A DNA stretch of 64,000 nucleotides from NCBI GenBank assembly GCA_003024175.1, contig MDYQ01000039.1, positions 62,001-126,000 of the forward strand, written 5' to 3'. Each line of letters starts with the position of its first letter. Within the stretch, counting starts at the first letter, position 1. Source of the stretch: Planoprotostelium fungivorum. Lineage: Eukaryota > Evosea > Variosea > Cavosteliida > Cavosteliaceae. The position numbers were made by a program, and so were the translations under genes. This document shows positions 26,901 to 38,915 of this stretch, in pieces. The notes beneath the pieces are model-generated. The model worked only from the letters and a program-made list of their open reading frames with translations. It did not search any database and was not told the DNA's origin.

Positions 26901-29900
26901 TTGTGGCCCTCGATGCTGGTGGACAGATGCAGCACCTGCCCGCGGTCTTCTCTCTCCTTTTCTCTGGAAAACTGGTGGAGATCTCATCGAAATTTCATCG
27001 AATTTCGACTGAATGTGAGTAGAGATATCGAACGGAAGGAAAGGAGAAGAAGCACATCGTGTCGAGAATCATCGACGAATTTTCGGAAATGAGACAATTG
27101 GACACACTGTTGGGACTCTTCTTCACTTCGTTGAGAGAGTGTGACAAGGCACAAGCTTTCTTTCACTCGGAAGCCGTGTACCGATCGTGAGTTGCATCGA
27201 AATGGAGCGTTGTAGATGACCGACTTCGTGCAGGTACTGTGACGCCGCGAGGAAATTACCCGAAGGACAGACGTACCACATTTTGGATAAATTCTCCGAA
27301 GAGTCGGCTCACTATCTACAGACGGTGAGAGAGAACGCGGCACGGTATTTTGTGACACCTGACCTGCCCCAGACTGACCGGGGGGAGGGTTACCAACACT
27401 TTCTACTTTTCCTGGAAGTTTTCTTGCGTAACGTGGTCATCACAAAAGTCAACGCCTCTTTTTTCCGCGTTGCCCTGGACAACATACTGGACCAATCATT
27501 TGCGCCCTCCTTCGAACCTTTTCTCGGAAAAGTCATGCAGGGCTCCACCACCCCCGGTGACTGAAATTTCCACGAGATTTCACCTGACACGCTACAGAAC
27601 CAAATCTGACCTCCCTCCTCTCCTGCTACCACGCCCTATTGGAATGTTCCGAGATCTGCAATCTACAACTGCCAACTGTTTACGAGCCTCCCGGTGGTCT
27701 ATTTGATTCATTGAATATGGGGGAGCCAATTTCTCTGGAAAGTCTCTTGCCCATCTTGTCAAAGGACTACGGTACAGCCATCGTAGTGGTAGAATTTTCA
27801 CGGAAATTTCTCGGACTGAAATTTCGTAGAATCTTCTGGCGGCAAAGAGGGTGCAGCACTTGTCGTTTCAATTGGAAAACGGAGAGGAAGATTCTTCAGT
27901 AGAGATATCTCATCTGATATCGATCATCATGGACCAACCCAACGATCGTTCACCGAAAGGTCGGTGGAAAATTCGGAGAACATTCGCGGAAAACTCACAT
28001 TGTACAGGACAAGTGTGGAACGGAACGATCATTGTAGATGGCGAACCTGTCGTTGTAGATTCTCAAGAGAAATTCGAATTACAAAATTGGAAGATCATCA
28101 CGAACAACCTTCGCTTCCTCAGGTACATCCATCTACAACGTTGTAAATCGACCATTCACTCATTTTCAGTCCTTATTTCAACGAGAAGCAGAACGACTTC
28201 ATTATAGAACGTTTGGAGAGAGCCATCCGAGACGATGATGCAGAGAAGAGTATCAACCGAGTGACGCGAGTGATGATGAACTACGCTTGGTTTTACGAGA
28301 TCAAAGAGTTCAGAGGTGAGACCACACGGGATGCCCAGGGAAGACTCAATCTACAACGCAGAGGGTCTCCTCACCGGTATGGTCGATCGGTTGTACGACA
28401 GTTCGAAGAAATTGGCGGGAAAATTCGGTCAGAAATTCCTGGAAAAGTTGTGCGACCGAGTCAACGACAAAGAAGAAAATTCCATTCAAACTCTCCACAC
28501 CGATAAGAAGAGCCCCATCTACAACATGGCAGGTGACGAAATTTCGACGAAATTTTGGATCGACCGTGATAGGTCACGTGACCACCGAAAATCCCTGGAT
28601 TTCGGTGGATTTTTCCGGTATCCAGGGACACTTGCAGTTGATCACGAAACTGCCGGCCAGATATTTTGTGCCGGAGCATAGGATGAAGATCATCTGTTTC
28701 TGCATCATCCTCGACGCCATCTTCTCCTCTCATCTATCAAATGTCGACCATAAGAATGTCGACAAGCACTCACAGGTGAGACACACCATCACCCGAGTCG
28801 ACTCAATCGATACGCAGACACTCGCAATCGTGGCCACCTTGCGTACCCTACTTACTTCTATGATGACGTCAGATCGTCATTCGCTGGCGGTATTGACTCC
28901 ACAGATCATCGTACGTATGTTGTACTCTGATGCTACGTATCGATTGTCCTTCCACGATGCATCCCATCAAGTGAATTCGGCCACCATGCAGCTGTTGGAA
29001 GCTTACGTCAAGTGAGAGATCCGAGTGAAATTTCGGAGAATGAAATTTCGTCAGGCTAAATGCCAACCACGACGACATGGTAGAGTTGACCGCGTTGACC
29101 GGATATTTGATGGACGATTTCTCCGGTTCAGACGAGCTCGATATCTCCGAACCTTACATCCTCCACATCTTCGACATCATGTGTCGCGAATTTGTGAGAA
29201 AGTGAGTCGTGGTGAAATTCCGTGGAAAACTCACGGAGATATCAGGACGAATTCGGGTGCCACCACGATGATCAACAATGTCGTGGAGAGATTCAGAGTG
29301 AGACACATGAAGCATTGTAGAGCGGACAATATTCTGCATTCCACGGCCATTCATTACGCTTCGATTATCATGACCATCTACAACAACAACGACGCAATAC
29401 GTGAGTCACATTTCCACATCGTTTTCGAATTTTACGTCTGTTTTAAAGTATTTTATTTTGATGTACCACAGAGAAGAAGAAAGACGTGATGGAAGTACTG
29501 CAGAACCTGCCTCCCGTTATCCTTCAGGTGAAATTTCGCGTGAATTTCAGTTGACATTTCTGACAGGTCCTACTGGAGGGTAGGAGTACCATCGATGTCT
29601 TTGAGAGTTCCATGAAATTTCTGAAGAATTTCTGCGAAACGTTGTCACACAGGACGCAGCTGTCGTCCAGTGGTATCCACACTTTACTCGGCGCTCTACA
29701 ACTCTTGATGATCAAATATTTGAGACGGGAAGACATCGTCGAGCAACTACAACGAGACTACTCTGAGGTCTTGGCGGGTGAATATGAAATTTCGCTCGAA
29801 TTTCACTGAAAATTCTCGTCAGCCATTCCCGCCCCGCAGATCGGGGAGGCTGTTGACGTGGCCCTCTTGGCCTTGGAAAATCACACGAATATTCCATCTA

Positions 29901-30947
29901 CAATCGTTTGCTCGTGCAGTACTCTCACCCACTTGGGAAGTGAGTTCGATCATCACATCACATCGACCACATCACATCCACGACATCACATCGACAATAC
30001 ATCACATCAATGAAATCACATCGACAATACATCACATCAATGAAATCACATCGACGATGCCACTCCATCAAGATGAGCTGAAACGTTTCAGAGAACGTTC
30101 CACTGAGGAAGAAGATCGAATTGCTTTCGAAAATCGTGCAGAACAGCACCGGCCACGATGACAAGCACATCACCATCATCATCAACACGTTCATCAAGCT
30201 ATTGAAGAGCCCGAAGGTGACTCGATATCTCCCGTCACGTAACCTACGCATCCGATGCTGATGTGATGTGCAGTTGCAAGTTGATTTGGGTCTGATCATG
30301 CAGTTCATCACGTTCAACGTGGCCAAATACGATGAGAAGAAGAAGATCCCAGCCGAAATGTTCGATCACTTTATGAGGCTTATTTTGACCGTACTGCGTG
30401 CCTGCAAGAACGAGGTGCACATCAAGATCGAAATCACGATGACATCCATCACATCCACGTGTCGTCTCATCTATCGTCGATTCACCACGTTCGATTTGAT
30501 TTGATTCTGAAGCGTTGTAGATCAAATATTTAGCCCCCAGTTTCTTCGGTTGCATTCGCACCATGCTGTACAAGATGTCCTCACCAGACAATGGTTCGTG
30601 TCACTTACCTCCCTCGTCCATCCACTACATGACGAAGCTATTACGCGAGATCGTCAACCCACCCGGCGTCGAGAGGTGACATCACATCATAGAAAGGTTT
30701 CTCATCGCTGATGTGCAGGCCACGTCTCCACTTGGTCTCCTGTCTGGCCACTTTGATCAGCGACAACGCGCTCGGATCAGAAGTGAGGGAGGAAATCTTG
30801 CCGATGGTACATCAGATCATCAAGATCTCGCCAGATGGAGATCTGGCTCAGATGAGAAGGCAGATGGGAGCGGGACCACAGAAGGCTTTGGAGAAGATGG
30901 TGGCGGACTACAACAGAGACAAGTACAAGGGAGGAGTCAAAGTATAA
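23986..30947 (+). CDS. large nucleolar Urb2/Npa2-like protein with acidic Ser-rich N-terminus
   Basis: The N-terminal region (about 24190-24900) is a Ser/Asp repeat tract (SSDSDSSDSSDSSSSDE) followed by Lys-rich and acidic stretches, like nucleolar phosphoproteins. The long remainder is an all-helical HEAT-like repeat region over some 25 exons. The C-terminus (REEILPMVHQIIKISPDGDL, then a Lys/Tyr-rich end at DKYKGGVKV) resembles the C-terminal domain of Urb2/Npa2, a factor for early 60S ribosomal subunit assembly; this is by remembered pattern only. The start is MSSKTKHGLDDSS and the stop is TAA at 30945-30947. Introns carry minisatellites (25200-25330, 26580-26710, 29950-30057) and GAAATTTC blocks. 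Another large HEAT-repeat protein is the main alternative. Confidence 0.5.
26600..26715 (+). repeat. 27-bp minisatellite within an intron
   Basis: A 27-bp unit, beginning ATCATCACTCATCATC and ending TTTGCAAC, is repeated about 3.5 times head to tail between coding blocks of the Urb2-like gene. It keeps an open frame in both strands only because it is a multiple of three. Confidence 0.85.
29955..30057 (+). repeat. CATCACATCGACAATA-type minisatellite in intron
   Basis: Two near-perfect 30-bp units (ATCACATCGACAATACATC followed by ACATCAATGAA) lie in a CATCAC-rich intron of the Urb2-like gene. Confidence 0.8.
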
Positions 30948-31042
30948 ACGTCTCTCTTGTGGTCTTTCGATGAGATAAAAGTCGTGACGGTTGGAACAGG
31001 ACACACGCGATTGGAATTACGACCAACTTCTCTTTATGTAGT

Positions 31043-31306
31043 TCACAATGTGAGGTAATAGTTGTCGCCGTGTAGATAACGATCGTTAACTTCTGAATAC
31101 GTGTCTGGGTGATCGTAGGGCGTGCCGTTCGGTGCGACACAGTAGCCTCTCGAATAATTTTTTCCCACGGCCAGAAGCTTCATCAACATCACGTGTGGCT
31201 CATACAATCGCCTGTTGAATTGCCGTGAATTGCGGCGCATCACCCACTCCGATGAGATAACGAACACTTCAAGTTTCTGAAGATCCAGCCCCGATTTGCG
31301 CCCCAT
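31043..31306 (-). CDS. small hypothetical protein (87 aa)
   Basis: This intronless frame starts MGRKSGLDLQKLEVFVISSE and ends DRYLHGDNYYLTL. It includes a basic stretch (RRNSRQFNRRLYEPH) and a distinctive GYCVAPNGTPYDHPDTY segment. It has no signal peptide or membrane helix. The amino-acid mix looks like a real soluble protein rather than noise, but I cannot assign a family. It is convergent with the Urb2-like gene. Confidence 0.45.
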   Translation of the reverse strand: MGRKSGLDLQKLEVFVISSEWVMRRNSRQFNRRLYEPHVMLMKLLAVGKNYSRGYCVAPNGTPYDHPDTYSEVNDRYLHGDNYYLTL

Positions 31307-31413
31307 ATACGATTAAAACATACAAGGATGTGATAGAGCTCCGAATTGCTCGTGAGGCTGCATGGGCCTTTAAGCTCTAAATTCAAGAATCAACGACCAG
31401 CTACAATGTTTTG

Positions 31414-32785
31414 AGATGAGACGAGCCTTCAAAGAGAATAATCCCGCCGCATATAACAACGGTGGAGGTGGGGGGGGATACGGAATCATCGTCATGACCA
31501 ACTATCGTTACAGTTGGATGATACGGTCAATGATCGACAGTATGAGATTGACTATCTGAGGGAAGACGCATTCTACACCATCAGATGTAACGAGTCAATG
31601 GTAAACGTGTCCATCAACATCCTGCCCGCACACGAAGGTGACGATACGTCAGACTTTTGTCATCCACCTGACACGTACAAGGGAGGAAAATTCTAGCACA
31701 GAACGGAACAATCGTGCAAATGAGCTCGAACGTCAGCCGGATCTATCGCCTCGTCACGAACAATGGCACTCGCTTCGAATTGGGTCAAAACGGTTACGGA
31801 GTAAAATTGAATGTGTCCGCCGATTTTACCGTTGTGTTGCCCTCTGGCTTCTCCTACGAACGTGTCATCAACATCCAAGAGTCATCGACGAATACATCTA
31901 GCGTTCGGGTTCTCATTCCAAGTGAGACGACGATGATGATGACGACTCATCCAACCAGCTCTCTTTTCTATCGTTCCTGAAGCGGGAGAGTGTATCATCT
32001 ACGAAACCTCAGCCCTGATATTTGTTCGACCCAATTGCCCTAACGTGGTACATTCGTCGCTCACTTTCTCTCCCATTGTCTTCTGTCAGCCTTGCCAGTG
32101 GAAACCGGTGATGTCACCATCTCAACGGGTGCGCAACCATCTCTCGTCGCTCTGACGTGTCACAGTCAACCTGACTAAGACTCGATACAACAAGACATTC
32201 CAGGCCGACGACCAGAATTGGAGTGTGCGTCAGTTTCCCTCGGGCGGGTCACCTGGCATTTTGCACTTGAAAGAGGATGACTTTGCTTTCTTCGCAGTAT
32301 CGACGAACATGAGGCAGATGGATATTTTGGACTATTATTTCGTGTGTCTCGTGGATACACCCATACTGGTCATCAGACAGGAGAGCAGTTTCTCCTCCGA
32401 GAATCCCTTCAATGCCACGGTGACCCATTCGTTGGGTGGGTGAATCGATTCGCTCTTCAGTGAACTGATAATGAATATAGCACCGATGGAGAGCAACACT
32501 AGCTATACATCCTCTCAGACGTCTTCTACTACCATCAGCAGCAGCACTTCGTCTTCTGATGTGTCCACTACCAGTAGCAGCAGCTCTGCGTCTTCTGATA
32601 TGTCCACCACCAGTAGCAGCAGCCCTGTGTCTTCTGATGAGACTTCCACTGTCTTGAGCTCTTCGAGCTTATCCTCGGTCACGTTGACAGGGCCGGACAA
32701 CTCTTCTCCACGCAATGCAGTTGTCGCGTCTCAGTTGTTCTCTGTCTCCTCTGTCTGGTCATGGGATAAATTCAGTAGATTCTGA
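31414..32785 (+). CDS. secreted or surface protein with Ser/Thr-rich repeats
   Basis: Coding blocks joined over short introns read LDDTVNDRQYEIDYLREDAF, CNESMVNVSINILPAHE, GTIVQMSSNVSRIYRLVTNN, NVSADFTVVLPSGFSYERVI and FAFFAVSTNMRQMDILDYYF. Frequent N-glycosylation sequons and beta-rich sequence suggest an extracellular protein. The C-terminal part (32515-32700) is almost only Ser and Thr and contains two to three copies of a 39-bp repeat (SSDVSTTSSSSSA-like). It ends AVVASQLFSVSSVWSW, a short hydrophobic stretch that may be part of an anchor signal. The 5' end is not certain: the first exon near 31414 lacks a clear signal peptide. Confidence 0.45.
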
Positions 32786-33424
32786 AGCAATGAATACAAC
32801 GTGAGATACGTCTTTAACATTGATGGGTTTGGATCCTCTTCTCAAATGTAAGATACCTCTGAGCTTGCGGGGGGTTGAATAGCTCGGTGGCGTACAGTCC
32901 AGTTGTTCAGTATGCCGCTCACATATGACACCACCTGTGTCGACTCTGGTGTGTCCTCATATGGCACTTCTCGCAGCGATCCGAAACAGAATCGTCTCAG
33001 TGTAGGTCGCGGGACCACGATGCACAGAAAGAACTCTATGGTACCAATCTTGCATCACCCTTGACGTTTCATGATATGAATCGACATAGAGGGATCTCTG
33101 AGATGGTACAGAGGTCGATCGATGAACTTTCCTTCCAGTGGCGATACATCACGATCCAACGTGATCTCATCAACTGCTTCTGAGTCGATCGATTACCAGG
33201 GCGAGAATAAATAGAATAAATGAATATCATCATTCTTTATCAACCGACGTAGATGATGTATACCCTTGCTCGCTGGAGTTACCATACCGCAGGAAAGTTT
33301 CTATGAAATTTCAGCTCCTCCATCTACAACCAGCCATCTCACCCGCAAGAGACACCGCCGACGGATACTGAGGTAGTTGCGTGTAACTGTCATCATCAGA
33401 TCATGATGACACACATCATCCATC
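32786..33424. other. gap between convergent genes, nothing recognised
   Basis: I find no conserved frame here. The right part (33300-33424) could hold one or two extra 3' exons or the 3' UTR of the minus-strand membrane-protein gene, as a GTAAG donor occurs directly at its last codons. Confidence 0.35.
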
Positions 33425-34315
33425 TTACCCCGATTTGATGACATTCATATAATACAGAGGAACCAGTAACAGCAGACCGCCTATTGGAAAAGCTTCTAAG
33501 AGGATAAAGTAGTAGGCACAGTATGCCAAGTGATAAGGTGTGTTCAGAAATTTCTCTCCTGCAATCTCGGGCAGGGCGAAGAAAGTCCACAGACCTCGCA
33601 GGACAGCATGGAGGATGGCAGATAATAGGAGGACTCCCAGACACATCTTAAGAGGTAGTAAGATCCTGTCCCTCCGATGATGGAAGGGCATCAACACCAC
33701 ATTGGCGATGACGTAGATGGCTGTTACGAATGAGGAGGTGGATGGGATGGAGGTGACTCACTCGTGATGCACAGGAGATGGATGGCGGATAGACGCTGGG
33801 GTTCTAGATTCTTGACGTTGATTGCAATGGTGAGACAGGGGATGATGATCCAGATGCTGGACACGAATGCAATGATGATAGATCTCTCCGGCCATTTCTT
33901 GATTTCTAAGGCCGAAGATTGGGCCATCCTGAATTTCAAATCAGAATGTATGTATGTGTGTACACGGGTGATGATTGAACATACAGAATGGCCGAGAGGA
34001 AGAATAGAATGGTAATATAGAGCGTTTCCGGAACCGTATTGACCAACATGTCCTGTTATTCGTCGGTGATGCAGAATTCATATGTCTATCACTCACGATT
34101 GCGGGATGAGCTGTCGGAAGGGTTTCATTTGTATTGGTCCAAGCGTATAAGATACAGAGTATTCCTCTAAAGATACAGAAGAGACAGGATAGGAAGTAGA
34201 TGGCGATGCAGTAAAACTTGGTGTCCCTCTCCTCTTTTGACTTCCTCGTCCATATATATAGCCACAAACTCACCGCTCCAATCACTCCAAAGAGAGCTGC
34301 ACCGATTAGACACAT
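33425..34315 (-). CDS. multi-pass membrane protein, about seven helices
   Basis: Hydrophobic helices in order are CLIGAALFGVIGAVSLWLYI, CIAIYFLSCLFCIFRGILC, a segment around 34000-34050 (ETLYITILFFLSAILY-like), IIIAFVSSIWIIIPCLTIAI, MCLGVLLLSAILHAVLRGL, YHLAYCAYYFILLEAF and GLLLLVPLYYMNVIKSG. The pattern of short loops with RGxxCIxYAW after helix 2 recalls the THH1/TOM1/TOM3 type of seven-helix membrane protein, but this is a guess from topology. Introns are short. The stop at 33425 may be extended by a spliced 3' exon. Confidence 0.5.
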
Positions 34316-34522
34316 CGGGTATCACATCATGGGAATCATCACCGACACCGGCAGTAAAGATCGCTATGGTCGCCTCCCTTGAAGCATTATCCACCACAGG
34401 CATCGTATGGACTTCTCGATCTTGCGCGAACTTTTTGCAGTGGGTCTGTCTACAAACTCGACGTAACAGCCACTAAACGAGAGAATGACAGCCAATAGAA
34501 GGAACAGCTTGAACGTTCCTCT

Positions 34523-36357
34523 TTATTTGAACTTGAAGACCATCACATCTCCATCGACGACCTCGTAGGCGGGTCCTTCTATTCGGACTTTTCCTCTGCT
34601 TCTGGCGGCATCCTATCCCCCCATCAACGACAATCATCACAAACGCCATCATTACACACCATCACGTCCGTGCCAGGTGAAACTTCTTTACCGATCTCGA
34701 TGAACTGGTCGAAACCCACCACCTTGTCTCTTCAGTCCATGTCCGTTCATCTTACACATCACCTCCGCTTTGATGAAGCCGCTAGACATGTCGCTGTGGA
34801 TGACTCCAGCTGCCTCTTTTGCCTTCGTACCCACAGGTATACTCCAAGCTCTAGATTCGATAGGACCTTGTCTTCGTTTCAGCGAAAGACTATAGAGGCA
34901 CATGATGTTCTGACACGTGCACATGATGTGATGCCGTTGCTCACCACAAGTGTAGTACGTCTGTTGTCCTAACAATCTCCTGCTCTCTTTGATCAGTCTG
35001 GGTAGACCTGTCCCAATCAGCTCTCGCTTTTCATCTGAAACCTGCGACGCACCTGCCTCTGCGGAAGCCCCGAGAGACAACAGATCCTCTTGCGTCATTC
35101 CCTTCTTCGTCTCTTCGTCCATCAACGCGATCTCTTCCTCTATCCTGGCGCTGATGATGACAACCGGTGTGTTCTCTTTCTTCGCCAGGGTCTCCACCTT
35201 CTCCGTGTAGCTGTTCCCCGCAGTGTCTCCCTCCTGCATGGACGTTCAATGGAGAGAGAAATAAATGAGAATAAAAGGTCACACTTTGACGTTGCACACG
35301 AACATGACTGGCTTCGCGGTGAGAAGCCGGAGGCTCTTGAAAATTTCATAGTCACTCTCGTTCAACTCTAGAGAGGATGCAAACTTTCCATTCTCCAGGG
35401 CTGAGCGGGTTGAGATGATGATGAGATCACGCGGGAGGTCGCACCTGCCATGGTCCTCGTGATGACGGCGACCTCTTTGGGTTTACTGGCTCTCTTGCTC
35501 TTGGCTTTCTCTAATGATTCCAAGTCGGCCAGAATCAGCTCTGAAAATGCATCAATGGCCATCACAGACATCATGTGACTCACCCGTGTTGATGGTGTCG
35601 ATGTCTCTCAGTGGATTCACGGTCTTATCCACGTGTGTGATCTGTTACGTTTTTATTTCTCTGTTCGAGATCTGGATCTGCTCACCTCTTCATCTTCAAA
35701 ACATCTCACGCAGTGCACGATGACGGAGACTTCTCGGATGTTGGCCAAGAACTTGTTTCCCAGACCCTCTCCTTTAGAGGCACCACGAACTGATTTGCAT
35801 CATTGGAAGATGATGCAATCCATCGAAGCCTCACCCAAACCTGCGATGTCGTAGAACTCGATCTGGGCCGATACGGTCTTCTTTGATCCCTGAACTTGAG
35901 CCAGCTGTGCGAGTCTATTTACATCATGTTAGGATGTGTGGTAGATGTTTGCACACGAACATGTTGACGTATAGATTATATGTACCTCTCATCAGGCACA
36001 GCTAACTTGGCAATGTTGGGTCTAATGTGATGTCAGTCGACACTGGTGATTGTCATTTCCATTACCCACTCTATAGTGCAAAACGGATAGTTCTATCGTC
36101 GTGTCATTTATCATGGACATTACATCACATCGACTCACAGATGCTTCCGCGATTTGTGCACTCGTGAGAGCATTAAACAGAGTACTCTTGCCAATATTTG
36201 GCATTCCAACGATTCCAACAGATCTGCAGGCTTCCCTGGTGTACTGAGAAACTGGCTTTGTCGCATATGTTCTAAGGATGCTCCTGTTGAACGAGGAGTG
36301 AAGGGAAGAGAAAGATGGCAGCTGGGACCTCGGTCTCACGAGGAGAATTCTCTGCAT
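34523..36357 (-). CDS. YchF/OLA1-family ATPase, organelle-targeted
   Basis: The protein has the P-loop [19 protein letters not shown], typical of the Obg-like YchF/OLA1 group. It has YchF-type NxxE ([11 protein letters not shown]) in place of NKxD, which explains the ATP preference known for the family. Other blocks are [48 protein letters not shown] and the C-terminal TGS domain ([40 protein letters not shown]). Before the G domain sits a basic, Ser-rich leader [20 protein letters not shown] that looks like a mitochondrial presequence, so this is probably the organellar rather than the cytosolic paralogue. The start is at 36357 and the stop at 34523. Confidence 0.88.
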
Positions 36358-36839
36358 GTTGTGATGTCCGATGATGTGATCGTTCGCGATCACTTTCCGA
36401 GCGTTGTAGGAGAGCGTAATCTCATTTTTTGGCTGGGAAGCTTTATTTTAAACGACCAATACAAGGACACTTCGATAGATTTAGACTCTCACGATGACGA
36501 ATCTTCTCCAAATGGGAGGATTGTACAATCATCGTCCGAGTAGGTCTCTACCAGCAGATTTGACTGTCGCGATGTGCGTGCTGACGTCGATGCTCGGTGA
36601 TGATATGTAAGGATACATGGTACGTCGAGGGGTATCGTCTACACTCTCCCACCCGTCTTGGCCACACACGTCATTCGTGATGTATGTAGAATGATCATCA
36701 CGATACCGACACGAGAAATCAGATGACAAAAATGAAGCGGTCGGATTCGTCGCGTCATTCCGATTTCACTGCAACTTGGTTGTGGACGATCATGTGACGA
36801 AGACAGAATCTTATTGTCGAACGTGTATTCATCGCGTCA
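36358..36839. other. intergenic, nothing recognised
   Basis: Only short uninformative frames occur in this 480-bp gap between two minus-strand genes. Confidence 0.35.
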
Positions 36840-37479
36840 TCATGCAAGGAGCCTCTGTCTCCCGTCTGGATAAAGTGAGCGGGGAGAGTTGTTCTCAACG
36901 TTCTTGTGTAACAAGGTCACCAAACCTTTCAACTGGAAGGCGTCTCAGTCATCGCGAGAATATGGAGACTCACCACGTATGCGGTAAACGCGAACAAGTA
37001 CGAAGAGACTCCCATGATGGCAGCTCCAGGCCACAGGTATCCGTGGTAATAGGTGTTATTTCTCTGATTATGGCGTGCATCGAAGCCCCAGTGTACTGTG
37101 GACGTCAGAGATCGGATGGACGATGGTGTGTAATGACTCACCAGACGAAGACGCCAAACAGAGAGAGGAAGATGCGTAACCACAGGTGATTCATCCTCGA
37201 GGGAGAAAGGTGAGCGTTGATCTCTGCGATCAGTAGAATGAGGCAAGGGGCGACGCCAAGCGAGGCGAAGATGGGGTGGTGGATGTTTGTGGGTGATCTG
37301 CTAAAGTCGAGGCTACTGAAAACGAGGCCGGACAAGTTGAGTCCAAAGAGGGCCAGACAGAAGAAAGCCACCCAGACCATGTTCCAGCCACGGATCGACT
37401 TTCGTTGTCCTTCAAGCCAGAAGGAAGAAGAGGAGGGCAACACGTCCTCGTAGTCAGAACTGTTGGTGCCTATTCTCAC
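36840..37479 (-). CDS. four-helix membrane protein
   Basis: The start is MRIGTNSSDYEDVLPSSSSF, a polar cytoplasmic-like N-terminus. Helices follow: MVWVAFFCLALFGLNLSGLV, HPIFASLGVAPCLILLIAEI, LWLRIFLSLFGVFVW and, after an intron, AAIMGVSSYLFAFTAYVV. The tail (LKGLVTLLHKNVENNSP) is short and ends at TGA 36840-36842. I do not recognise the family. The next gene to the right encodes another small polytopic protein in divergent orientation. Confidence 0.5.
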
Positions 37480-38053
37480 AGCTCACTGGCATCTGGCGCA
37501 TATAGGATTCACACAACGTTCTCTTACAATCAAACAGAAAGATCTCCAAGTTTCTCATCACCACAGACACAGGCAGAAATATATGTGAGGAGACCTGTAC
37601 AAAGCACCCGCACAGACTCTAAGAAGGCTGAGACACAACGAGCAACCATTGCTGGAGGGCCTGCCTCTCGGCAAGTCTGCTGGCGAGGTGGAGGGAGACT
37701 GTATCCCCAGTGCTTCCCGTGGGCATAAATTAGTTCTTCGTCCTTTTCAGTAGTTTCGAGTTCTATACGAGTTCCAACCAACGCACTTGAGAATATCTTC
37801 CACTCGTGTCTTATACAAGGCGCGATGCGATGATCGTGACGAGAAACTACCAGGGGATCCAAATCCATGGGGTTCGACTTCTAAAGAGGTGCTCTTGAAG
37901 TCTCCGGCAATGGAAAGAAGAGGTCGAGATCGGAAAGATATCTTCTTGTCTCTTGACCAACATCAACATCAGCTTATGATGAACGAGCGTCATCACTACC
38001 ATTTACCCTCGGGTTGTTCTCTTGAGACCGACAATTTGCGATATTGTTTGTAG
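37480..38053. other. intergenic between divergent membrane-protein genes
   Basis: I see no gene with support in this 570-bp stretch. A frame on the minus strand at 37530-37868 has a composition unlike its neighbours and no recognisable motif. Confidence 0.35.
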
Positions 38054-38811
38054 ATGCCATGTCACACTCATTTTCTCCCTCACAAAAATCGCATCAGGAC
38101 AAGATGCATAGCCAATCGGATCCTCTATTTGGAGAGAGGAAACCTCAGGTGTGAATCCTCCTCTTCACGAGACACTGACTCACTACCAGGCAAGAGCCCT
38201 TTTCTTCGGTATCGGGGCCGCGGTGACGATATGGTTCCTGGTGAGGTCACATGAGCGTCTGTCTTATTGATGTTCTCTTCAGTTCTGTCTCGGACTGTCT
38301 ATCGCTAATTCCGTAATGTATACGTGGAAGCATGGAGTCTCTGCACTCGCCTTGACCTTTGTATACGTTCTCACCATCATCACCGTGAGTTGGTTAGTCG
38401 AAACAAAGACGTGACTCATGTTCGACAGTACATGTGGAACCGCAATGATCCAGATTCTCGAATCAGCACATTCAATATCTTGATGGTGAGTCACCATTCA
38501 CTTTAACTCGACTCAAACATCAAATAGATCGTCCTCATTGTGGGTGTCGGCCTGTCCATCACCTTCTTGTTCCCATTTCACCCTCCCGAGCCCCCTCTAC
38601 ACTGGTGAGATGTCTCTTCATCTCTTCTTCACTGACTTCCATCAGTGACGGTCCAGGCTTCTTCATGAACTTGACGACAAAGACATGCTACGCATTCCCC
38701 GACTGTTCTACGGGTCTCACCCATGTATGGAGTGGTTCTTCTTTCAGCTGCGCCAACTTGACTCACCCACCGTGTCCAGCTCCTCCTAAACCGACAACAA
38801 CAGCACCCTGA
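38054..38811 (+). CDS. small multi-pass membrane protein with Cys-rich tail
   Basis: Exons joined over introns of about 45 bp give helices ALFFGIGAAVTIWFL, FCLGLSIANSVMYTW, SALALTFVYVLTIIT and IVLIVGVGLSITFLF. The C-terminal part is outside or lumenal and Cys-rich (KTCYAFPDCSTGLTH, SFSCANLTHPPCPAPP), ending in Pro/Thr. Layout resembles a four-helix protein with an external tail, although the tetraspanin CCG motif is not visible. The 5' end is unsure; the chosen Met MPCHTHFLPHKNR is the first after an in-frame TAG. Confidence 0.45.
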
Positions 38812-38915
38812 ATAAATCGCGATAATGCGATTTTATTGTTTATCGTTGTAGATGATATCGATAAACCGAACAAAGAATCGGAATCTCAACAGACTAAGTC
38901 CATCACCATCAGAAG

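Noticed and set aside
36529-36729. 66-codon minus-strand frame upstream of the YchF/OLA1 gene
   Set aside because: No recognisable motif and no splice link to a neighbour; composition is not distinctive.
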